NCBI GenBank assembly: GCA_018296165.2
Contig: JACKQL020000094.1
Location: forward strand, 115,834-179,833
Length of the DNA stretch: 64,000 bases
Source of the DNA: Termitomyces sp. T153
Lineage: Eukaryota > Basidiomycota > Agaricomycetes > Agaricales > Lyophyllaceae
Direction: 5' to 3'
Positions 46,611-57,099 of the stretch are shown here, piece after piece. Every line of letters starts with the position of its first letter. Position 1 is the first letter of the stretch. The position numbers and the translations under genes are program-made. Under the pieces are notes generated by a model. That model did no database searches and was not told the origin of the DNA. It saw only the letters and a program-made list of their open reading frames with translations.

Positions 46611-47633
46611 TAATTCAGGTCAGGTACCTAGGTCATTGATCTGGAATCAGGCACCTGAGGGAGAATATGCTGGAGTCCATGTATTTTCCCAGTGACTACA
46701 AATGGCTATTATGTCTGCACACAACAGTATCCTGGCAGCTAGAATCAAACAGACTAGGGGTGCCAACTACAGGAAACAACCTTCACCATTTGCCAAAAGA
46801 GACTTAGTCTACCTGTCTACCAAAAATATCATGTACCCCAAGGGACTAGCATGTAAGCTTATCCCCAGATATGAAGGACCTTATCCAATCACTAAGGACT
46901 TTGACAATAACTCCTACTAGGTGGAAATTCCTTCCAGTTTATGATAACATGGCATGCACAATGTTATTCATGCTGCCTTACTACAAATCCATAAGCCCAA
47001 TAATGACCAATTGTTCCTAGGAAGGTTAGACAAACAGATCGTGGGACAAGAAACCAAAGAATGGGCTGCTGATTGGATCATGGCACATAATGGCAGTAGA
47101 GGGAAAGCCCTTTTTGAAGTACTATGGAAGGCGGGAGACAAAACATGGATGACTGCTGAACAAGCCAAAGATCTCCACTTGCTAGATGCCTATCTAGAGT
47201 TGATAGGAATGGAGGACCTGGCAAACTTGCCCACAGGGACAGAAACCCCTCCTACAGATGATCCTCAAGTGTTTTTAGGAAATTTGGAATTGATGGACTA
47301 TTTAGGGGAGGATCCTCTAGCCATGATGGCCCTTTTTTCAATCCACTGCCCTTTCCATTCCACCTTCTTCATCCTCTTCTCCTCCAACCTTTCCTTTCTA
47401 GGTTCTCCCAGAATATATCATGGTGGTGCTCATGGTTCCAAAGGTCCTCATCTTTGCAAGGCTCATGCAGCACCTACTCCCTTCATTCCATGACACTCCT
47501 AAATCAAACAAAATTCAGTGTCAATGCTGTTGAACTTCTCTCACAACAATACCTTAATGGGCATACTTCACACCCTCCAGGCTGCTCTCTATCTAAAGTT
47601 CAGTAACATTGCTATCTCAACACTGGAGAATTG
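46611..47633 (+). pseudogene. pol: element D integrase end, chromodomain
   Basis: Continues the D integrase (NSGQVPRSLIWNQAPEGEY), then MAIMSAHNSILAARIKQTRG and RDLVYLSTKNIMYPKGLACK (46702-46870). The chromodomain is at about 47065-47200 (KEWAADWIMAHNGSRGKALF, then EVLWKAGDKTWMTAEQAKDL). The frame runs on to 47493 with an acidic tail; the stop before VEIPSS at 46918 is TAG. Chromodomains in this group are thought to target integration to heterochromatin. Confidence 0.8.
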
Positions 47634-48789
47634 TGTCAGGTTCCACTGACCACAGGGGCTTGGCTACACTGGGTGAAGCCTTACTAAGCAGATGTGATTC
47701 TCTGCACTGATAACTGGGCACTCAAAGAAGGTCTAAGTGTGGAGGACTTGAGGCAATCAATGGAGAGTGATCTAAACAAGTCTGGGGTGGTCCAGAGAGG
47801 TCTAAAATGAGTTGTGGGGAAAGAGATCAGACTTGATGGAGGTGTCAGGTACTGGTCTAGAAGCAAGTATTAGAGGTGCAGGGCAAACAAAGGCTATGCA
47901 AGTGATAAAAGCAGGGCTGGAGTTTGATAGAGGATCAACAGAGGTTGATAGCTTTTAGAGCCAAGCATATAGCAAAGTCCAGAGTTGGTTTGAAGAGTGT
48001 TTGAGTTTGTAATTGTAAGCACAGAGTTTGTAAAGGCATTGAAATTGAAAGGACTTGAGCACAGTAATGGAAACAGAGTTGAACAAGACAAGACAGAGTC
48101 AATACAAGATTGAGACATGAATGAAAATAAATTTGAGCAGAGATACAAAATGATGACAAGAACAATAATGGAAATAAAGGCAAGACAAGACTGAGAGACT
48201 GAGATAAGGCCAGGAGACTGAGAGAAGAGGAAATGTAACATAGAACATGAAACATGAGACAGAAATAATCAGACCATAGGTAACATTAAGCAATATCAAG
48301 ACTAGAGTATAAGGAGCTACTCTACAACTTATATACTGACTACTGGAGAGCTCCAGTGGATAGTGAGTGTAGCAGCAGGGCTTGGCAGAGCTGCACAGGG
48401 TCAACAGGTGTTGGTTGTGATCAGGGAGTGGGCCACAGTGATATTCTGATGGGACCAGCTAAGAATGTGGGTTGTCCTAAGGTCATTATGGTACTCTGGA
48501 GTAGGTTGGGTGAACTAGAGTAATGAGCTGATAACATATGATGGAGTCAGGAATGACAGGAGAGGGTTTTTGGGGCTCAGGATAGTCAGGGGAAGTGTTG
48601 ACGGCTGCTGAGAAGGCAGGAGTGGGCCAGGGGGCCATTGGGGTTTGCCAGAGAAGTGTCGGGGTTATCTGGAGTTGGCATGGAGGGTGTATGATGGTTA
48701 AGGAGTTTGATGGAATATTGGAGGGGAGGACTCCAGGGAAGCAAGTGGGCTAGGAATAATGTCAGGGGTCCAGAGAGTGGGTCATGACA
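47634..48789 (-). repeat. solo LTR in the 3' region of element D
   Basis: 1156 bp, TGTCAGG to CATGACA on +. The flanks are AATTG (47629-47633) and GATTG (48790-48794), a TSD with one change. Related over its whole length to 43066-44219. Confidence 0.85.
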
Positions 48790-49703
48790 GATTGCAGGGT
48801 TGGGCTTAAACTGCATATGGGATATCATTGATTTTCCCAATTCTTTAATGCCATGCCCTGCAACAAGTACCCTTATGAACTTGCTGAGTATAGCCCCCAG
48901 ACCAAGCAGTGAGTCATCCCCAAACATTGTGTTCCTGTCTGTTCAGTACACACCCAGTTCTTTGACCAACACCAGTACCAGGAACTAGTATTACCTGGAA
49001 TACTCACCCAATGTGGAGACATTGACTGGCATAAGCTGGGTCTGATTCAAATTGCTCTTGACTGGCCATTCAATGACATTTATTGGAAGAAGAAATACTT
49101 CCAGCATCATGATGAAGAATTGGCAGCTGCCCAACAGGAGAATAGTGACTACTTTGATGCTTATTAGCAGGAGGACAACCTATCAGTTTATCTGGATCAA
49201 AATTACAATGCCAGTAGACTATTATCCCAACCTCCAGTGGTACTCCTTCACCTTCATCACCCCCCTGAACCAATCATCCATCCACCTCCTCTTCCATTGG
49301 GAGACCCTATTTCATTTGGTAATCCTACTGCCTTGGATGGCAGTCCCCCTCAAGGGCCATCTGATACCCCTACTCATCTTAATCAACCTTCAGTCTCCAG
49401 TCCCTACAAGCAGCCAATAGCAGGAACATCTAACCCAGGTAGCCACCAACCTGCCCTGGGTGTGTTGGCTGAGATTGACATTGCCATGCACCCTAGAGAG
49501 GAGGATGATTTCTTGAACAATTTCCTCTTCTCCAACTAGAGGAAGAACCTCTCACATACTTTGAAATTCCTGCTCAATTGTACCAACTCTATTTATTTCC
49601 TTCTTGTCAAATGGAACCAACTCTGGTTACTCTCTTAATCCTGTTCCATTAAAACAACTAGGAGCCAAGTTCCAGAACCACTTACACTCATCTGGAGGGT
49701 GTA
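48790..49703 (+). pseudogene. element D downstream ORF
   Basis: Between the chromodomain and the 3' LTR, frames read KYPYELAEYSPQTK, FFDQHQYQELVLPGILTQCG (about 48960-49018), WPFNDIYWKKKYFQHHDEEL (about 49063-49122), then a stop and a Pro/Ser-rich tail (LLHLHHPPEPIIHPPPLPLG) ending EEDDFLNNFLFSN at 49539. No known domain recognised. Its position matches the extra ORFs in C and E, and the Pro-rich plus acidic end recalls that of E. Confidence 0.5.
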
Positions 49704-49917
49704 TGTAAGGGAAATGTGACCAGGACATATATCTGCAACATTTGTTATCTCTTTTGTTATTTTACCTTCCTTTACATAAACCTTGATCTTGATATATATA
49801 CTATAGTGATGTGCTAGAGTAATTAGTCATTGCAAATCTAGAGCTTACAACAGTTCACCAGCAAGACTTGACTCAGTGTGACACAGCATCTGCTATTTTC
49901 AGCAGTCTCATGTTACA
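49704..49917 (+). repeat. element D 3' LTR
   Basis: 214 bp, TGTAAGGG to GTTACA; matches 35262-35464 with a small insertion. Confidence 0.9.
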
Positions 49918-49922
49918 TGACA

Positions 49923-49947
49923 CCATGACTTACTTGCTGTTGCTACA
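49923..49947 (+). repeat. element C 3' LTR, right part
   Basis: 25 bp matching the last 25 bp of the C 5' LTR (18796-18820). The TGAGC duplication follows at 49948-49952. Confidence 0.85.
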
Positions 49948-49989
49948 TGAGCCCCACACTTTGTAATGTAACAGCATTTCCCTATGGTG

Positions 49990-50316
49990 TGTTAGGATCC
50001 AAGGCCATGGTGGCCATGACACCATAAGCACATGACACAAAGGGATGGCCCTCACACCATATCACAATGGTCACAGTGGCACAGACAAAGCAGATATTGA
50101 GCTTATATATATGCTACAATATGGACAACACCCTTAGTCATTGTTACACAGACTGAGGGTGAGTTTAAATTATATAGATATGATTATGATGAGTGTACTG
50201 ACTGTACCTTAGATTAGATATTTACTAGTATCTGTGATATCTAGGTACAGAATTGAGTCATTGTTACACAGACTGAGGATTAGATACTTACTAGTATCTG
50301 TGATATCTAGGTCCCA
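49990..50316 (+). repeat. Copia 2 5' LTR (two 66-bp units)
   Basis: 327 bp with a TATATATA stretch near 50104. Its 66-bp terminal unit occurs at 50247-50312, preceded by a diverged partial copy. Confidence 0.9.
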
Positions 50317-50495
50317 TGGGTTCAGTTTCCAACAGGTTATGGGAATTTGCTGCTCTACATGCTTGGACTGAATCATCAAGACTTTGTGTTCTTGCTTTTG
50401 GCAGGACTGTTTATCTGGAAATCCCAGACATTACTTCTTAATCTATACATGACTCAAGTGGACAACCTATTATTTTTTTCTGTGCTGTGTTACTA

Positions 50496-52500
50496 TTGCA
50501 TGCTACAATCACCATGATGAAGCCTGGCACATCACCACCTCTGGCTCCTGAGCCCTTGTCAGATCAGATCACTGAGATACATAGAGTTGACAACTCAGCA
50601 AACCCTATGATAATACCTGTTGGGAAGGTGTCAGTGAGCTGGACTGGTCACATATTAGACAGAGATGATGGGAAGTGGCTGGAATGGTCCTACAATATGG
50701 GCCTGGAACTTTCAATAGTGCAACTCTGGGAATATGTGTTCAATGCACCTGCAACCCCTCACCCCATATATGAACCACACTCATATTGTGTGTGGACCAG
50801 TAACAACCACCTGGCATGCTGATAAGACCCAGTTGTTGCTGAGCACCATTTTCAGCATTTCAGACTTAGCAGCAGCTAACTATTTTAATTTGGCCCAAAT
50901 CACAACACTCAGCACATGGGGCCTGGCCCAAGGTCTGGACTGATGTAGCCCCTACACAGGACCTTAGTGACTACAAGATTTATCAATCACAAGGAAATAT
51001 CATGTGGAGTCTGGACTTTGGGTCTAGAACAGTAAGGCTAAGACCTTTCCTAGCAACAATTATTAGTGACTCTAGCAACCCCTTAGCAACAAAATGGCTT
51101 TCTTTCCCCATATATGGACATATTGCCAGACATGTACTTTTTTTTACTTATCATTTCTCTTGTCAAGCTTACCAACATACTTGAATGGCATCTACACTTC
51201 AAAGACTTTGCTTAGAATTTTCACTTAGTTACAGATTGATGCCTCATATGAACCATAAACATCTTGGCAGATGCCATCACTAGTGGGAATTATTTGCTTA
51301 CTTTCCCATAATATACTTTTGAACAGTATAAATACTGCCTGTAAATAGCCACTACAACAGAGAATTCCATTGGACTGACTCCCCTCAAATCAAACCCATC
51401 CATCTCTAAGCCTACCAGCTTGAGATTTCACTCTGCTTCTACCTTTACTCTATTCCCTCCTTCACCATTGACAACGACTTAGCAACAAGTCTTACCAACT
51501 TTGACTCTGACCTAGTGTGGTACCAATTGTGGGTGCCCTTTGTATTATCTTGACTTAGCAATGTTAGCAACTGCAGCTAGTGACTAGTTTACATTTGTCC
51601 CTTGTTCAGTCTCCTTATCACTATCTTTCCCTTCTCTATTCTACTCCCTAACTCCTCTACCACCATTAAAAGTTCACTTTGTCTTAGCAACACTTTCTGC
51701 CTCCATCCATTTTTCTTCCTGTCACTAGTGACTTAGGCTAGCACTAGCAACCATTTCAACTTCACCTTTCAACACAGCACTCACTCTTGTTCTCTGGGAT
51801 TGTTACTGACTTGCCCTAAACTATTAACTTCCTACTGCCAGCTACCCCATCTAGTGACTAGTATTAGGTTCTCTTTTCAGGTTTCCTGCACAGCACTAGG
51901 CAGCATAGGAGCACATCAATGCTCGTTCATCAAGTGTGTGCTGTTGCCATCAGAGCAAAAGCTGTGCACCAATCAAGGGGACCCAGTGACCTTGTGGGCA
52001 TACTTGAAAGACAGGCATGGTGGCACTGTACCAGTACAGCAAGTTCATTTGCTGCAGGAAGCCCTTACAACCAAGTATTCTCCTTTGAAATCACTCACAA
52101 AGACTGCAGATGGGATAATTGAGAAGATTGACTGTGCTTTTAATGCAGAAGAGGTTACAAAGGAGCTCCTCTAGTTGATTGTGATCCTGTCTGCACTTTC
52201 CAATTGTTTCTATGCCCACATCCAATCCATCATCTCCAGGGACCTTACCAATGCAAGCGATATGACAAAATACAGTCCTTCTGAGATCCAACAATTCCTT
52301 GAAGGTGAGCAGACTCTCATCAATGCTAATAAGTCTGGGACAGGGGACATTGTCCTAGCTGCCATAGCAGTAGCAAAGAGATCAAAGTATGCAAGATTAA
52401 TCTGCAATGGATGCAAATCAAGGGGGCACATGAATTTCACAGGGCATACATTACCATAGTGTATCCTCAAAGGCAGCAGTATGGCTAGGAAGATTGTTGA
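50496..52500 (+). pseudogene. gag: Copia 2 Gag, interrupted
   Basis: The N-terminal part (50496-50822) includes VDNSANPMIIPVGKVSVSW, WLEWSYNMGLELSIVQLWEY and HSYCVWTSNNHLAC, typical of Copia Gag. The frame resumes at about 51893 with ALGSIGAHQCSFIK, LWAYLKDRHGGTVPVQQVHL and a knuckle-like CNGCKSRGHMNFTGH (about 52411-52455). About 1.07 kb of unrelated sequence lies between (50823-51892). Confidence 0.75.
50823..51892. mobile_element. insertion of unknown type within Copia 2 gag
   Basis: Separates two halves of the gag frame. It contains repeated TAGCAAC and TAGTGACT motifs and a TATA-like GTATAAATAC near 51327, suggestive of an LTR. I could not find clean TG...CA ends or a TSD. It ends in a pyrimidine tract plus CAG (TTCTCTTTTCAG), but no GT donor fits at the left, so an intron is unlikely. 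Confidence 0.4.
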
Positions 52501-52639
52501 GAAGTCTCATGCAGCACAGATTGCACATTTCAAGGCAAAGGACAAAGAGTGAAAGAAACCAAGTTCAAAAGTCACCATAACCCCCTCTGGTGGGACTGTT
52601 TTTACCCTGGAAGGAGACACCAACACTATTGCAGCATAT

Positions 52640-54480
52640 GTGGCAGCTTGTGAGGGCAAAGTGGATGCTGCTCCAGCAAAGACGGAGTTTGCAGGTCTTG
52701 CATCCAATACTATTCCCAGCACCACAATAACTGATATAGAGGAGCTGGAATTTGATGTCATGATTGTCCTTGAAGAGGAGGTGAAAGCTGGTGTTAACTG
52801 GACTCAACACACTAATGACAATCAAGTAAATGATGCAGCCCTAATCACAGCACCAATAGAAAACCTACCATTCTACCTTGACTCAGGAGCAACTGTCCAT
52901 ATTACATCAGACCCCTCTGACTTCACAGCTTTAACTTCAATCCTTGAAAAACTAATCTGCAGTGTTGGTGGATTATTGATCATGGCTATGGGTATAGGAA
53001 AAGTCTGACTCCAAGTCCAAAGCAGATTGACAATTGAGTTACAGAATGTACTTCTTGTCTCCAACTCTATGGTATGACTTTGATCCATCAGCCAACTTGC
53101 AAAAAACACAAATGTCAAGATCATCTTCAATGAAACCAGTGCAAGACTGATTGAACCATATACCAGAAATATTGTTGCAACCAGAACCTTGCTTCCCAAC
53201 AAAAACTTATACACCCTCAACCTCTACTCTGACCAAGCCCTCAACATTCATGCCTCACCCAGTATTTTGACCTAGCACAGGAGGCTTAGGCATGCCAACT
53301 TCCAGGTGATCACCCAAATGGCCTGAAACAATATGGTCAAAGGTATGCCCCAAACCTCTCCCTCAAAGCCACCTAAATGTGACTATCACATCCTTGGTAA
53401 ACAGGCAAGGATGCCTATACTAAGAAAAAGAGAAGAGGGAGATGGGCATAGGGCAATGAGGAGGCTTGGGAAGATTTGGGTAGACCTGACTGAGAAGGCA
53501 GCAGTAGCATCATGCACTGGAAACTACTACTACATCATGAACATAGTCAATGATTACTCCAATAAACCTTGGTCTATCCCACTGAAGTCCAAAGATGACA
53601 GTTTTTCAGAGTTGCAGGCTTGGATTCTTGCATGTGAAAATGAGACTGGGGAAAGACTGGGAATCTTATGGACAGGCTGAGACAGTGAGTTCAACAGAGG
53701 CAATCACAAGATATAGTACAAATCAAAAGGTATCATATTGGAAGTTGGTGCACTGTATACATTGGCACACATTGGGTGAGTAGAATGGATGCACCATACC
53801 CTGATGGGTAAGGTGAGGTTGATGCAAATTGCAGCAAAATGCCCAGTACACCTATGGGACAAATTTTACCTCACAGCAGCACATCTCCATGGAAAGACCA
53901 AGACTTACACCATAGAAAATGTCACCCCAGATGAAGTATGGTACAGGAAGAAACCTGATTACTCATATATCCAAGAAATCAGATGTAGGGTGTTTGTGTT
54001 AATCCTCCACAAACATAACCCAAAGATTTATGTACAATCAATTGAATGTGTTTTTGTGGAGTATGAGATCAACTCAAAAGCCTACTGATGTTATGGGAGG
54101 TTGATGGGGAAGATATACAGTTCTTACCATGTCAGGTTTATAGAAAGTCATGACAATAACCTGACCCTGCTGGCCAATATCCCACAAGACAGGCCAGATA
54201 CAGATATTCCAACAATTGAGTCAATAGTATGACAATCCATCCCACAACCAGTCCAGGCAGATGATGACAATGAATATGTTCACTTACCAGGACCTGTGGA
54301 CAACAGCAATGATCAAAATACCAAAATAAGAATGGAAGATAATAGTGTACTGCAGGTAGTAGTACCCTCCCAGCATACAGAACCAGTCCCACAGCAACAA
54401 CCTCACAGATCTACCCACATCCATGTCCCCACCAAAAAGACAGCCCAAGACCAACAGTATGAAACATGACTGGAGAGAGC
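52640..54480 (+). pseudogene. pol: Copia 2 protease and integrase, degraded
   Basis: Protease LPFYLDSGATVHITSDPSDF (about 52867). Pre-integrase region RRLRHANFQVITQMA (about 53279). Integrase core GNYYYIMNIVNDYSNKPWS (about 53519) and LGILWT then a stop-containing D.DSEFN. Then KTKTYTIENVTPDEVWY (about 53899). Stops are mostly TGA. Confidence 0.75.
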
Positions 54481-54481
54481 A

Positions 54482-56190
54482 GTGAAGGAGTCAAAAGAGG
54501 CAGGAGAACAGGCTAAGGAGACAAGAGCAGACAGGAGGAGGTTGATCAAGGAACTCCAACAAGCAGTACCAAGGGGTGATGATTTCAATGTATGTCCTGA
54601 TGACATAGATCATGTTTTAGCAACACTCAACACAATTGAGGGTACACACATATCCAATTCAGGCACAGATACTGATCCTGATGTGCCAAAGACACTGGAT
54701 GAAGTGTGGAAGTCAAGCAACTGGTTGAGATGGGAGAAATCATATCAAGATGAGCTGGACTCCTTGGAGAAAATGGGGGTCTGGGAACTTGTCCTGCAGG
54801 AGAAGGTACCAGCCAGAAAGAAGATATTCAAGGGTCAACCTGTTTTCTCTATTAAATGCAATGAACAAGGTGAGATGACACAACTGAAGACATGTCACAT
54901 TCTGCAGGGTTTTTTGATGGTCTAAGATAGGGACTATGAGAAAATGACATCACCAACAGTGCACACAGAATCCTGGAGGATACTGCTCCACCTGGCCACA
55001 AAAATGGATTGGAACACAACACAGGTCAACATTAAGACAGCATTCCTAAATGGGGTCTTACCAGAGGAGGAGCACATATACATGGAACAACCTAAGGGGT
55101 TTGAAGAACATGGAAAAGAGGGGATTTGGAACAAAACTCTCAATGACATCATGACAAGCTTGAGATTTACATGACTGAAGTGTGAAGCATGCTTATATTA
55201 TCGGAAGACCACTGAAGGCATGGTAATTGCAGGGATCCATGTCAATGATTTTCTATCAATTGCAAGTTCAAAGATAGCAAATGACACCTTTAAGGGTCAG
55301 TTAAAGCAGCATTGGACAATATCCAATTTGGGGATCCTCTGACACATTGTAGGGATTGGGGTGGAATGGGATTGTCCAAACAAACAAGTATATATTTCTC
55401 AGATGCCTTTAATTGACAAAATGATAGAGTGATTTGGCCAATTGGATGCCACACCCCTAGCTGTACCCATGGAGCCTGGCTTGAAACTATGCCATGTTGA
55501 TAGGACAACTCTATCCCAAGAGGATCTCATGAAGATCGCCCAAATCCCATATTGACAACTAGTCAGGGGCCTCCTGTAGCTTACAATCTCTATGAGACCA
55601 GATATACAATACTCCATACAACAATTATCCCAATTCTTTGAATTGTATTCATACATACACTGGAATGTAGCAATATGAGTTCTATGATATTTGAAGGGAA
55701 CATGCAGCCTATGGCTGTGCCTGGGGGGTGACTGACATAAACCTCATAGGGTTCACAGACTCTGACTGGGCAAATTGCCTATACACCCAGCAGAGTGTGG
55801 GCGGCTATGCCTGGTCACTAGGCTCAGGACTGGTGTTGTGGTCAATGAGAAAGCAGAAAATGGTGGTGGCTTCTTCTTGCGAGGTGGAGTATATGGCAGC
55901 ATTCAAGGTGGCGCAGGAGTGTATCTGGTTGTGGATGCTAATGAAGGCACTTGGTTTTTCTAGGGAAGGAGCGACTATGATCCTTTGTGACAATAATTTG
56001 GCAATCAACCTATCAAAAGATCCCCTTCTCCATGCACAAGTCAAGCACATTGACATAAAGTATCATTTCCTTTGCAAATGTGTCATGTCAAATGAAATAA
56101 GTCAAGGTACATCAACACTAAGGACAACATTGCCGATGTCTTTACAAAACCTCTACCCGCCCTGGGCTTCACAAGATTGCACATGATGAT
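54482..56190 (+). pseudogene. pol: Copia 2 RT and RNase H, degraded
   Basis: RT: WEKSYQDELDSLEKMGVWEL (about 54730), VNIKTAFLNGVLPEEEHIYM (about 55025). The catalytic box reads HVNDFL (about 55237) where YVDD is expected. RNase H: GFTDSDWANCLYTQQSVGGY (about 55750) and CEVEYMAAFKVAQECIWL (about 55878), ending near HIDIKYHFLCKCV. The last 400 bp retain several CpG sites, unlike the rest of the element. Confidence 0.8.
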
Positions 56191-56246
56191 GGAACTGTGT
56201 TAGGACTGGATTCTGCACAAGGAGGAGCACTTACGGTGAGGAAGAG

Positions 56247-56705
56247 TGTTAGGATCCAGCGCCATGGTGGCCATGACACTATAAGTGCACAACACAAAGG
56301 GGCAGCCCTCACACCATATCACAATGGTCACAGTGGCATGGACAAAGCAGATATCAAGCTTATATATACACTATGATATGGACAACACCCTCAGTCATTG
56401 TTACACAGACTGAGGGTGAGTTTAAATTATACAGATACAATTATGACAAGTGTACTGACTGTACCTTAGATTAGATACTTACTAGTATCTGTGATATCTA
56501 GGTACAGAATCGAGTCATTGTTACACAGACTGAGGATTAGATACTTACTAGTATCTGTGATATCTAGGTACAAAATCAAGTCATTGTTACACAGACTGAG
56601 GATTAGATACTTACTAGTATCTGTGATATCTAGGTACAAAATCAAGTCATTGTTACACAGACTGAGGATTAGATACTTACTAGTATCTGTGATATCTAGG
56701 TCCCA
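56247..56705 (+). repeat. Copia 2 3' LTR (four 66-bp units)
   Basis: 459 bp. The exact 66-bp unit is repeated at 56504-56569, 56570-56635 and 56636-56701 after a diverged first copy, two units more than the 5' LTR. The size difference of 132 bp is exactly two units. Each unit holds a palindrome-like AGATACTTACTAGTATCT. Confidence 0.9.
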
Positions 56706-56708
56706 TGG

Positions 56709-57067
56709 TGTGATGCAAGCGTAGTTTAATGGTTAAGTCACATGAGAAATAATCTAGAGTTCACTTGAGAGACTGTGATAAGTGCTCAAATTTCTCTTGT
56801 AGCTAGGGTATACAAAGAACTCTTTATATACCATAGCTACAGATTAAAGTAGATCAGAAAATAAGTCAATTGTTATAAGAATAGACTGAAAGTTGTAAGT
56901 AGAGTAATGAGAGGTGAGTAATGTAAAATACTTTTAATACATTCTGCCAGTCAAGACAGGGTTACCATTGGTAGGACGGTAGATTAGTAGTTTTGGAATT
57001 AGTTGTGACAAAGGGTAGAGCTGTCTCGAGTCGGTGGAGGTGAGAGGCAGGTCACAATTCCATCACA
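56709..57067 (-). repeat. 3' LTR of element E
   Basis: 359 bp, minus-oriented, same family as 2677-3034. A purine-rich CCGGAGGGCGTA (57079-57068 on the minus strand) next to it is the polypurine tract. Confidence 0.9.
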
Positions 57068-57099
57068 TACGCCCTCCGGGCCATGTCAGACACAGGCCA

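Larger units (their letters stand above)
35262..49917 (+). mobile_element. chromodomain Ty3/Gypsy element D, inside the C 3' LTR
   Basis: LTRs at 35262-35464 and 49704-49917. The duplicated site reads CAACA on the left (35257-35261) and TGACA on the right (49918-49922), as expected if an original CGACA lost its CpG on different strands. Net length without the mariner and solo-LTR insertions is about 9.1 kb. Same domain order as C. Confidence 0.9.
18585..49947 (+). mobile_element. chromodomain Ty3/Gypsy element C, full length, heavily nested
   Basis: The left end is TGTAGCAACAG at 18585 and the right end is TTGCTACA at 49947, flanked by TGAGC at 18580-18584 and again at 49948-49952. The 3' LTR is split by element D, but its two parts (35051-35261 and 49923-49947) add up to 236 bp, exactly the 5' LTR length. 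Removing D, the Copia element at 27534-33860 and the LTR element at 19182-20546, each with one TSD copy, leaves about 9.0 kb. Order: LTR, gag, linker, protease, RT, RNase H, integrase, chromodomain, extra ORF region, LTR. Confidence 0.9.
49990..56705 (+). mobile_element. Ty1/Copia element 2, full length
   Basis: 5' LTR 49990-50316 and 3' LTR 56247-56705, both starting TGTTAGGATCC and ending TAGGTCCCA. The TSD TGGTG is at 49985-49989 and 56706-56710, at the edge of the E LTR. Coding order Gag, protease, integrase, RT, RNase H. Contains an unexplained ~1.07-kb insertion in gag. Confidence 0.9.

Noticed and set aside
49953..49987. Possible terminal inverted repeat partner of 17890-17930 around element C
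   Set aside because: Only a short ACACTTTG...TAATG similarity; too weak to claim a TIR transposon at the original locus.
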